Source: CALELF01 sp045617925
GTDB lineage: Bacteria; Synergistota; Synergistia; Synergistales; Synergistaceae
Length of the DNA: 64,000 nt
Reading direction: 5' to 3'
Assembly (NCBI GenBank): GCA_045617925.1
Contig: JAZLJR010000033.1
Coordinates: 50,148-114,147, forward strand
Part shown: positions 26,011 through 33,779 of the stretch, in pieces
Numbering within the stretch: position 1 is the first letter of the stretch
How the letters are laid out: each line of letters begins with the position of its first letter
Notes under the pieces: generated by a model
Database searches by the model: none
What the model saw: only the letters and a program-made list of their open reading frames with translations
Told to the model about the DNA's origin: nothing
Translations under genes and position numbers: made by a program

Positions 26011-26979
26011 CTAAATTGTTGATTTCAATAACAAATAGAGCAAAATAATTCCAATTATGTGCAAGATATAAAATCTCGCAACTATCTTTGTTTCACTATA
26101 TCCTAATAATTCAAAATGATGATGAATTGGGCTCATACGAAACACACGTTTGTTAAACATACGAATTGTGAAAATTTGTATAGATACACTCAATATTTCT
26201 ATGCCGAAAAGAAAAGATACAGGCACCACGAGAAACATCCTATTCGCGACTAAACAAACCGCAAAAATCAATCCTGCAAGAAAATGTGCACCGGTATCTC
26301 CCATAAAAATTGTGGCTGGCTTTGCATTGTGCCACAGAAACCCTAGGCAAAGACCACATGCGGAAAATGATATAAGCATTAAAAGATTATTGTATGACAA
26401 TATAACAGCTAGTGCTAAAAACGAAAAGAGAGACAAACCTGATGCGAGTCCATCAAGCCCGTCCGTAACGTTAACTGCATTCTGCAACCCAACACCTAAA
26501 AACACCAATATAAAAGCATAAAGCCACATTGGAATCTTTAAACCAAAAAAATTTGGAGTTTGCCATCTCAATGCAAAAAAAACTGTAATTGCAGTAATTA
26601 TCACCTGAAGGAATAACTTTTGCAAACTCTTCAAACCTTCACTTGAATGTTTAACATTTTTCAGCCAATCATCATAAAAACCGATAAGCGCAACAAATAA
26701 GGGGTAGAGAAAAAGTGCAATAAAATCCACTAATAGTTTTTCACTGGCCAAATAACAATTCAGCATTATCGGCAAACACATTACAAGAGGAAATGTAATG
26801 CCCCCCATTGATGGCGTCCCCAGTTTTTCTTTTTCTTGCCACGTCGGTCCATATTTCTTTGTTACCTGCTCAACATGTTTTTTGTGTAAATAATTTATCA
26901 AAATTCTTTCACAAAAAATTTGAGCAAAAAAAACAAAAAATACTTCAAACACGCAAAGATACAAGACATTAAAACACAT
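26011..26979 (-). CDS. mraY: phospho-MurNAc-pentapeptide transferase MraY
   Basis: This integral membrane enzyme makes lipid I from UDP-MurNAc-pentapeptide and undecaprenyl phosphate. It has about ten hydrophobic segments. Signature motifs are KLGTPSMGGI, NVTDGLDGLASGLS, FMGDTGAHFLAGLI and SPIHHHFELLG. The length of 322 aa is slightly short but within range. Its ATG directly follows the murF stop; the AAGGAG lies in the last murF codons. Confidence 0.96.
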   Translation of the reverse strand: MCFNVLYLCVFEVFFVFFAQIFCERILINYLHKKHVEQVTKKYGPTWQEKEKLGTPSMGGITFPLVMCLPIMLNCYLASEKLLVDFIALFLYPLFVALIGFYDDWLKNVKHSSEGLKSLQKLFLQVIITAITVFFALRWQTPNFFGLKIPMWLYAFILVFLGVGLQNAVNVTDGLDGLASGLSLFSFLALAVILSYNNLLMLISFSACGLCLGFLWHNAKPATIFMGDTGAHFLAGLIFAVCLVANRMFLVVPVSFLFGIEILSVSIQIFTIRMFNKRVFRMSPIHHHFELLGYSETKIVARFYILHIIGIILLYLLLKSTI

Positions 26980-28398
26980 TTAAATTCGCTCCTTTATATC
27001 ATTAACTACATTACATAATCCGTATGAATTTGATCCCTTGATAAGCATAATTGTGTTATCAAAATTTTGCACTTTTTCTCTAACTAATTGTCTTAATGTA
27101 TCTAACGAATCATGCAGCTCAACACTTTTTAATCCGCCAATGTTACACTCTTTCCACTCTTCTCCCAATAAATAAACATAATCAACACTGCCTAGCATAT
27201 CAATTATAAATTGATGAGAAGATTTCGTTTTTTCCCCTAGCTCTCTCATACCACCAAGAATGGCACATGTTTTGTATTGCACTGCCTTGCCTTTTGCACC
27301 ATACAACAAATTTTGAATTGCAACTCCACAAGACGTAGGATTTGAATTGTAAGCTTCATCAATGAGATAACAATTATTCTGTAAGGGATATATTATTCCT
27401 CTGCCTTCCAAAACAACCATTGAGGACAATGCAGTTTTAATTGTCGGTAAATCTATCCTCAAAAAACAGCCTAGGCTCAAAGCAAGTGCCATATTTTTTG
27501 TATGTTGCACACCAAAGAGTGAGCTTTCAAGCACTACTTTTTGTCCGTCAATTTCGTAGTCACACGATGTTTTTTGAGGAGAGATATTCAAATAAATTTG
27601 CTCCCCAATTCGGCAATTGCCATTTTTCCCAACTGAGTAAATTGGGCAAGAATAACTGTTATGGTCAAAGTAAGACTGAAGATGTGCATTATCTTTATTG
27701 TATATTACTGCTTTTAAATTCTCTTTGTGCGATAAAATACAGGTTTTTTCTTTAAGCACCCCATCTCGAGTTTTGAATGTTTCAAGGTGTGCATCTGCGA
27801 TTTCTGTAATGATTGCGACATTAGGATTAAAATAATCAGCAAGCTCCTGTATTTCACCAAAATGATTGGTACCAAATTCAAGTATTAACACTTCTGTATC
27901 ACACGGCATGGACATAATTGTAATACTAGTCCCTAACAACGTATTGTAGCTTTTTTTAGCTCCATAAGTATTATACTTGCTACATGCAACAGCAAGACAC
28001 AACTCTCTTGTGGTAGTTTTGCCTACACTTCCAGTAATTGCCACCACAAGTGGTTTTACAATTTCCAAATAAGCCTTTGCAATACACGCAAAACCATGGG
28101 TAGATTCATCAACTAAAATAAAGGAAACATTAGGATTTTTATTTGCAATCTCTGTTACATAGTCACGTCTGTTTTTTCCCGCAACTATAACAGAAGCTCC
28201 TCTTGCTATTACATCTGGTATAAAATTGTGAGCATCAACCTTTGCACCTTTTATAGCTAAAAAACCGTTTCCCTCTTCCACAAGTCTGTTATCCATTTTC
28301 CAGTCTATTGTTAGAGAGTGGTTAGGTCCAATAACTTCAAAACCTAGTGCTTCACAAATTTCTTTTGCATAAATATTATTTACTTTATTTTCACGCAT
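26980..28398 (-). CDS. murF: UDP-MurNAc-tripeptide--D-Ala-D-Ala ligase
   Basis: MurF adds D-Ala-D-Ala, completing the pentapeptide. Motifs include AITGSVGKTTTRELC, FGTNHFGEI, EAYNSNPTS and AILGGMRELG. About 472 aa from the ATG at 28398. A longer frame begins at TTG 28413; the start region overlaps the murE end, with AGAG as a weak ribosome site, so either is possible. Confidence 0.95.
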   Translation of the reverse strand: MRENKVNNIYAKEICEALGFEVIGPNHSLTIDWKMDNRLVEEGNGFLAIKGAKVDAHNFIPDVIARGASVIVAGKNRRDYVTEIANKNPNVSFILVDESTHGFACIAKAYLEIVKPLVVAITGSVGKTTTRELCLAVACSKYNTYGAKKSYNTLLGTSITIMSMPCDTEVLILEFGTNHFGEIQELADYFNPNVAIITEIADAHLETFKTRDGVLKEKTCILSHKENLKAVIYNKDNAHLQSYFDHNSYSCPIYSVGKNGNCRIGEQIYLNISPQKTSCDYEIDGQKVVLESSLFGVQHTKNMALALSLGCFLRIDLPTIKTALSSMVVLEGRGIIYPLQNNCYLIDEAYNSNPTSCGVAIQNLLYGAKGKAVQYKTCAILGGMRELGEKTKSSHQFIIDMLGSVDYVYLLGEEWKECNIGGLKSVELHDSLDTLRQLVREKVQNFDNTIMLIKGSNSYGLCNVVNDIKERI

Positions 28399-29882
28399 TT
28401 TTTCTCTGCCCAATCCATCAAGATGTCTTTATCTTTCAGTGGAATTGCCTTATCAGCAAAAATTTGGTGAGTTTCATGCCCTCTTCCAGCAATAACAACT
28501 ACATCACCACTTTCGGCAATATCCAAGGCACGATATATTCCCTCTCGTCTATCACAAATTTTTTCGTAATATGCATTGCTTTCGCTTATTCCATTTTCTA
28601 TTTCGTTAATTATTACGGAAGGATCTTCGCTACGTGGATTATCACTTGTAATAACAAATTTGTCACATAACTTGCCTACTACGTGCCCCATAACAGGTCT
28701 TTTTGCCTTGTCTCTGTCACCACCTGCGCCAAAAACACAGATAAGATTATTATGCGGAAAACGCTTTATAGCACCTAGCGCTTTCTCAAGTCCATCTGGA
28801 GTGTGAGCAAAATCTATAATTGCGGTAACTCCATTGCTTAAACTATACTTTTCTAATCTGCCAGGAACTTGCTCAACTTCTGGCAAAACAGAAATAATTG
28901 AGTGCATATCAACGCCCAAACCATAGACAGCAGCAATTGCACAAAGAGCATTATATATATTATGCCGTCCAACAAAAGGAATTGTTGCTCTGTATGTGTT
29001 TTTGAACACCCTAATTTCTAACTCTACACCATCTGTATTTTCTTCAAGTATTTTTGCAAAGATATCAGATGTTGCATCTTGCAAAGAGATAGTAATGCAA
29101 CTTCCGCTAAAAATATTGGCTAGAGATGAACCCCAGCTTGAATCCACAACAATGCATGATGCACCATTTACCTTCAAATATTTTGTAAAAAGTAGTTTTT
29201 TAGCTTCAAAATAATTTTCCATAGTTTTGTGAAAATCAAGGTGATCTTCTGAAAGGTTCGTAAAAACAGCCACATCATATTTTGTTCCAGCAACTCTTCC
29301 TTGAGCCAGAGAGTGCGAAGAAACTTCCATCACACAAGCCTTGCAATGATTTGATACCATCCCATTGAAGAGCCTTTGCAAGTCACAACCTTCTGGTGTA
29401 GTGTGGTTTGCTGAATAGATATCTTTACCATCGTCATAAAGTATAGTGCCACACATCCCTGTTTTAATATTGAGCTTGTTCAATATGCTTCGCACTATGA
29501 AGCTCGTCGTCGTTTTTCCGTTTGTTCCGGTAATACCTATCATCTTAAGTGAATTTGACGGCACAGAATAAATAACAGAAGCGACAACTCCCATAGCTTC
29601 ACGAGAATCCTGCACAATAATTTGCGGAATGTCATAGTCTATAGCATTTTCAACTAACAATGCGTTAACAGCATTTTGCCTTGCCAAATCCAGAGCAAAA
29701 ACATGTCCATCAAAGGCAAGCCCTTTTGTTGCTACAAAGATAGACTCCTTGACGTGTTTTTCTCTACTGTTTGAATAAACATCAAAAAGCTCAATGTCTT
29801 CCAAATTCCTATCATCGCAATGCTTTGTAGTAAAATTCAAATTTTGGTCCTGCAGTTTTTGCAATAAAGTTTGTAAAGTCAT
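28380..29882 (-). CDS. murE: UDP-MurNAc-L-Ala-D-Glu:meso-DAP ligase
   Basis: MurE adds the third residue of the stem peptide. ATP loop GITGTNGKTTTSF, then VMEVSSHSLAQGRV and FTNLSEDHLDFH. The substrate-selecting motif reads DNPRSEDP, typical of enzymes using meso-diaminopimelate rather than lysine, which informs the cell-wall type of this organism. The start is the second of two close ATGs (29882), because GAGG is eight bases from it and only two from the first. It lies 15 bases after ftsI. Confidence 0.96.
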   Translation of the reverse strand: MTLQTLLQKLQDQNLNFTTKHCDDRNLEDIELFDVYSNSREKHVKESIFVATKGLAFDGHVFALDLARQNAVNALLVENAIDYDIPQIIVQDSREAMGVVASVIYSVPSNSLKMIGITGTNGKTTTSFIVRSILNKLNIKTGMCGTILYDDGKDIYSANHTTPEGCDLQRLFNGMVSNHCKACVMEVSSHSLAQGRVAGTKYDVAVFTNLSEDHLDFHKTMENYFEAKKLLFTKYLKVNGASCIVVDSSWGSSLANIFSGSCITISLQDATSDIFAKILEENTDGVELEIRVFKNTYRATIPFVGRHNIYNALCAIAAVYGLGVDMHSIISVLPEVEQVPGRLEKYSLSNGVTAIIDFAHTPDGLEKALGAIKRFPHNNLICVFGAGGDRDKAKRPVMGHVVGKLCDKFVITSDNPRSEDPSVIINEIENGISESNAYYEKICDRREGIYRALDIAESGDVVVIAGRGHETHQIFADKAIPLKDKDILMDWAEKKCVKIK

Positions 29883-29897
29883 TTGCATATCCTCGGA

Positions 29898-31646
29898 TTA
29901 TTCAACTTTTTCAATTTCTTCAACTATTTTTTTGAAACAAGGTGCTGCTATTTGACCTCCGTAATATCTTCCACCAGTTGGTTCACCGAGAGTTATAACC
30001 ATAACATACTCGGGGGAGGAAGCAGGCCACATCCCAATAAACGATGCATTATGGCGTCCTTTAACGTATTGTCCATGTTCAGCAACTTGAGCAGTACCTG
30101 TCTTTCCTGCAATTTCAACAGTTTTGGATTTTGCTGCTCGTCCACCACCGGCTGCAACAACCTGCTCCATACCCGTTCTTATAAAATTTGCAGTTTCCTT
30201 TGAAATAACCTGATACCGGACTTTTGATCTTCCCTTGTAAACAATCTTTCCGTCCCTGCCATAGACTGTGTCCACAATGTATGGTTTAAAAATTTTACCA
30301 CCATTGGCAATAGCAGACATTGCTGTCACCATCTGCATAGCGGTGACACCAATGCCCTGCCCAATGAATGTGTTTGCGGTAACTGTTCCGCGCCATTCCT
30401 CTGGCTTACGCAACAAACCGGCTTCTTCGCCTGCTGTATCAATACCGCTTTTTCTGCCAAACCCATACTGCACTAACATTTTATAGGCATCATAGTGTGG
30501 ACACTTCTCTGCCATTAAGGACATACCAATATTGCAGGAATTCATCAAAACCTGATGCAATGTTTGATGTCCATGAGCATGGTTGTTTACATCATGAATT
30601 ACCTTGTCATAAAGTGGCATAGAGCCATGACAGGTGTAAGTCATATCTTTATTTGTTCCGCCAAGTTCAATAGCAATAGACATACTAATAGGCTTAAATA
30701 TGGAACCAGGTTCATAGTTACGACCGACGGCATTATTCATCATAACGAGAGGACTGGAAAAGTGTCTTGTATTGCCATCTGCTGTTGGGTAACTTGCCAT
30801 AGCAAGCACCTCACCGGTTTTAGGATTCATAATAACACCTGTTGCCCACTTAACATTACTTTCCTTACCTGCAAGAGCCAAGTTAGCCTCCAGAATTTCT
30901 TGAAAACGGACATCAAGCGTCAATTTTATTCTGCTAATTTCGTCTAAGACATCGCCACCGTAACCATCGCTACTTCTTTTAGACATTCTTGCTGTGGTAA
31001 ATTCTTGTGACTGAATAAAAAGCAAATTATCCCAAGCATATTCAAGTCCTGCTTGTCCATGACCATCTATATCGCAATACCCAAGTATGTGAAAAGCCAA
31101 ACTTCCATGTGGATATACACGCAAATTCTCGTGTTTAAAGCTAAGACCAGGAATTTTGCGCTCAATTATGCGTTTGGCACTATCTAACCGAACATTTCTT
31201 TTAACGATTTGATATCTACCTGGTAATACTTGCGAGAATTTTCTTACCATTCCTTCACCGAAAAATTCTCTAAGCATTGGAGCATTCTGCACATCCCAAT
31301 TTTTGGGGTCTATAAAAAACAGGACTGTCGGGACAGAAATTGCAAGAGGAGAGTCACGCCTGTCAAGAATTTCACCACGAGAAGCACTTATATTCATCTT
31401 CCCCCAGTATTGACTTTCGCCTCTCTGCACTACCCTTTCGTCCGGAAAAAACTGTCTAATGGCAGTAAAAAGAATTAAAAGCGCAACTGCTCCAAACATT
31501 AGCCCCCAAACAATATATCCTCTCATGTATCCCGTATCGTTTGCGGAACTTTTCGCATAACGCGACAAAAACCAAGCGGATCTGCTTCGTTTTAGCATTC
31601 CGCTTGGTTTTTGTCTATTTTGCTCTTCACTATTATTCTTTAGCAT
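29898..31646 (-). CDS. ftsI: septal transpeptidase, class B PBP (FtsI/PBP3)
   Basis: This penicillin-binding protein cross-links septal peptidoglycan with FtsW. One N-terminal membrane anchor (~44-64), a dimerisation domain, then the transpeptidase domain with SIFK (Ser315, Lys318), SCN (370-372) and KTGTAQ (515-520). Length 582 aa with no PASTA repeats, closer to the Gram-negative-type enzyme than to many Firmicutes PBP2x. Its ATG overlaps the ftsL end by 14 bases, with GGGAAG upstream. Confidence 0.96.
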   Translation of the reverse strand: MLKNNSEEQNRQKPSGMLKRSRSAWFLSRYAKSSANDTGYMRGYIVWGLMFGAVALLILFTAIRQFFPDERVVQRGESQYWGKMNISASRGEILDRRDSPLAISVPTVLFFIDPKNWDVQNAPMLREFFGEGMVRKFSQVLPGRYQIVKRNVRLDSAKRIIERKIPGLSFKHENLRVYPHGSLAFHILGYCDIDGHGQAGLEYAWDNLLFIQSQEFTTARMSKRSSDGYGGDVLDEISRIKLTLDVRFQEILEANLALAGKESNVKWATGVIMNPKTGEVLAMASYPTADGNTRHFSSPLVMMNNAVGRNYEPGSIFKPISMSIAIELGGTNKDMTYTCHGSMPLYDKVIHDVNNHAHGHQTLHQVLMNSCNIGMSLMAEKCPHYDAYKMLVQYGFGRKSGIDTAGEEAGLLRKPEEWRGTVTANTFIGQGIGVTAMQMVTAMSAIANGGKIFKPYIVDTVYGRDGKIVYKGRSKVRYQVISKETANFIRTGMEQVVAAGGGRAAKSKTVEIAGKTGTAQVAEHGQYVKGRHNASFIGMWPASSPEYVMVITLGEPTGGRYYGGQIAAPCFKKIVEEIEKVE

Positions 31647-32073
31647 GTGCGCTTCCCGTAAAGAAAGCGGAATTGCCTAGCGTTGCAATAAAACCAGCTT
31701 TCTTTTCTTCTGAGGCAGAGGCAAACAAATCCTCAGCAGTCCTAGATTTACTAGCTTCTAATTCTTCTTTTGTAATAATTATATCCTTTGGCTTAGTTAA
31801 TTCCTCTTCAATGGAATCACCACGAACCGCTCCCAAAACTCTGACAGGAGATGCAAGCTCGGTCATTCTTCGCCGAAGATCTGAGTTCTCTGACCTAGCG
31901 ACAGAGATTTCCTTATTGACGTCACCTAGCTCCCGTTCAAGCTCCAAATTAATTCTTCTAAAATGCACAAGAGCACCGGCAAGAGAAAAAACTAAAAGTA
32001 TAGCCATAAGCTGAACGCATATTTTAGATTCATAAAATTTTGTTTTGCTAGCATGGGAACAAAACCTTAGCAT
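31633..32073 (-). CDS. ftsL: FtsL-like divisome protein
   Basis: A 146-aa protein with a short basic cytoplasmic head, one membrane helix (IC VQLMAILLVFSLAGALV) and a heptad-rich coiled coil (RINLELERELGDVNKEISVA), the FtsL plan. Located between rsmH and ftsI as usual. After the coiled coil there is an unusual acidic/alanine tail of about 60 residues. AGGAGG lies nine bases before the ATG at 32073; the longer frame inside rsmH is less likely. Confidence 0.85.
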   Translation of the reverse strand: MLRFCSHASKTKFYESKICVQLMAILLVFSLAGALVHFRRINLELERELGDVNKEISVARSENSDLRRRMTELASPVRVLGAVRGDSIEEELTKPKDIIITKEELEASKSRTAEDLFASASEEKKAGFIATLGNSAFFTGSAHAKE

Positions 32074-33016
32074 TTCGCCTTGCCTCCTTTTCTTCGGTTT
32101 CGTCAAATCGAACAAAAACTCTCATTTTTGCGCTACGTGACTTGTGATTAGATTCTATTTCTTCTTCTGTAGGTGTTATTGCCTTTCTTGGTTTGCAGAT
32201 GCCAATGCAATCTGCTTCCTTTTTACGCATTAATTTTTTAACTATTTTGTCTTCAAGTGAGTGGTAGCTTATGGCGCACAAAACACCGTGCCCTTTTAGA
32301 AGGTCAAAAGCTGATGTTAGGGCTCTCTCCAATACATCCATTTCACTATTTACAGCAATACGCAGAGCTTGAAACACTCTCCGCGCTGGATGTCCACCAG
32401 AAGCACGCTGCACCGCTTGTGGCAATGTCATACGAATGACATCCACAAGCTCAAAAGTTGTCTTAAAAACAAAGCCATCCTGCCTTTTTCTATCTATTGC
32501 CTTAGCAATTTTGTAGGCGTATTTTTCCTCTCCAAATGTGCGAAATATTTCTGTTAGCTCCGCAACTGACAGATTATTCACAAGGTCTGATGCAGTATGT
32601 GCATCGTTATTGGATTGGTTCATACGCATATCCAGGGGCCCGTCATTAATAAAAGAGAAACCGCGTTCTGCCTCAACTAGTTGCAAATTAGAGACACCAA
32701 GATCAAAAAGTATAAAATTTAACCCATTAAAAGTTGGATTAAGTTTCAATTCAGAAATCTGACAAAAATTATTTGGGTATATTTCAAACTTACCCGTAAA
32801 ATCTATCAAGTTATGCTCAGCAATTTGCCTTGCCTCGCTATCTTGATCATATCCATAAAGAAAATTTACATTACAATGATGGAAGATTGCGCGCGAATGT
32901 CCAGCCAAACCCAATGTTGCATCAAGAACAACAAATTCTTCATCACAACTGTTTCTTTGCGCATCCTTTGCACAGGCAAGGACTTCATTCAGCAAAACTG
33001 AAACGTGCTCAGGCAT
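32048..33016 (-). CDS. rsmH: 16S rRNA m4C1402 methyltransferase RsmH (MraW)
   Basis: RsmH N4-methylates C1402 in the ribosomal P site using SAM. It starts MPEHVSVLLNEVL. The conserved stretches are DATLGLAGHSRAI, FDLGVSNLQL, GPLDMRMN and HPARRVFQALRI, with ISYHSLEDKIVK near the end. 322 aa. It begins just after mraZ and overlaps ftsL slightly; its position as the second dcw gene is standard. Confidence 0.97.
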   Translation of the reverse strand: MPEHVSVLLNEVLACAKDAQRNSCDEEFVVLDATLGLAGHSRAIFHHCNVNFLYGYDQDSEARQIAEHNLIDFTGKFEIYPNNFCQISELKLNPTFNGLNFILFDLGVSNLQLVEAERGFSFINDGPLDMRMNQSNNDAHTASDLVNNLSVAELTEIFRTFGEEKYAYKIAKAIDRKRQDGFVFKTTFELVDVIRMTLPQAVQRASGGHPARRVFQALRIAVNSEMDVLERALTSAFDLLKGHGVLCAISYHSLEDKIVKKLMRKKEADCIGICKPRKAITPTEEEIESNHKSRSAKMRVFVRFDETEEKEARRNAKVLFPC

Positions 33017-33018
33017 AA

Positions 33019-33450
33019 TTAATTATTATTACCCTCAAGAGCTTCTGCCATTGACTCCAAATCTGCCATAATTTCGTTTTCATGTTCAGTCCATTTTTCA
33101 GTGTCCCAAACTTCAACGTGGTTTTCAACACCTATCAATGTAATTTGAGTGGCAATACCTGCATAACTTTTGAGGTCTTGTGGTATAATAATCCTACCAG
33201 CGGCATCAAAGTCCAGCTCGTATGTCTTAGACAAGATAAAACGCCTAAAATCACGTGCATCTTTCTTGAAAGTGGAAAGTTGCTTTACTCTTTCCAAATA
33301 CACATCCCATTCCGCTCTAGAGTACACAGCAATGGAATGTTCCATGCCAATGGTTACAACGACAGATGCTCCAAGCTCCGAACGGAACTTGGATGGAAAG
33401 ACTACTCTTGATTTTGCATCCGGTTTTGGATTATATGTTCCCACTAACAT
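33019..33450 (-). CDS. mraZ: transcriptional regulator MraZ
   Basis: A 143-aa AbrB/SpoVT-like DNA-binding protein, first gene of the dcw cluster, which represses (and in some species activates) its own operon by binding TGGG-type repeats. It starts MLVGTYNPKPDAKSRVVFPSKFR and has the second swapped-hairpin repeat LDFDAAGRIIIPQDL. Box repeats are present directly upstream and inside the first codons. Confidence 0.95.
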   Translation of the reverse strand: MLVGTYNPKPDAKSRVVFPSKFRSELGASVVVTIGMEHSIAVYSRAEWDVYLERVKQLSTFKKDARDFRRFILSKTYELDFDAAGRIIIPQDLKSYAGIATQITLIGVENHVEVWDTEKWTEHENEIMADLESMAEALEGNNN

Positions 33451-33496
33451 GAAAAATCTCCCACTTTCCTACTACTTTCTACCACTTTCTCCCACT
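33439..33496 (-). promoter_or_regulatory. MraZ box array
   Basis: On the minus strand, TGGGA (33494-33490), TGGTA (33484-33480), TAGTA (33474-33470) and TGGGA (33463-33459) recur every 10, 10 and 11 bases, each followed by G/AAAG. A further TGGGA lies in mraZ codons 3-4 (33443-33439), two helical turns on. This matches the known MraZ operator plan of repeats with 5-base spacers. Confidence 0.8.
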
Positions 33497-33505
33497 GAGG
33501 GGAAT

Positions 33506-33536
33506 TTTATACTTTTTTTTTCACATTGCAAGTCTA
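33506..33536 (-). promoter_or_regulatory. putative dcw promoter
   Basis: A TATAAA -10 (33511-33506) lies just upstream of the MraZ boxes. The -35 is poor: TAGACT at 33536-33531 (19-base spacer) or TTGCAA (14-base spacer). Initiation here would put the boxes at and just after the start site. Confidence 0.45.
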
Positions 33537-33705
33537 TTATTTGTATCAATTTGTAAAACTATATTTACAAATTGAATTTTGTCGTTTTCTTTTTATTGTT
33601 TATTAACAACAGTTTAATAAAGGGAGATATATTTACTTTTGCAAAAAAAATATTTTTTTATAAATCTTCATTTTTGTGCAAAATTTTTGTCTCTTTTATT
33701 TGAAA

Positions 33706-33734
33706 TTGTAAACAAATCACCCTCCAAGCATAAT
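33706..33734 (+). promoter_or_regulatory. putative promoter of the MrfA-like helicase
   Basis: TTGTAA (33706-33711) and CATAAT (33729-33734) are 17 bases apart, about 45 bases before the helicase ATG. Confidence 0.4.
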
Positions 33735-33779
33735 TTCAGCAAAGCGGAAGAAAAATAACTAAAAAAAACGTGAAATAGT

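Larger units (their letters stand above)
33451..33779. other. divergent mraZ / helicase spacer
   Basis: This 329-bp gap is very AT-rich. It holds the MraZ boxes and dcw promoter on the minus strand, and a promoter-like pair on the plus strand (see separate entries). No RNA gene or further ORF was recognised. Confidence 0.7.

Noticed and set aside
33451..33779. A small RNA gene or CRISPR in the AT-rich mraZ/helicase spacer
   Set aside because: The only regular repeats are the short MraZ boxes; no spacers, no stable RNA-like fold and no tRNA-like sequence were seen.
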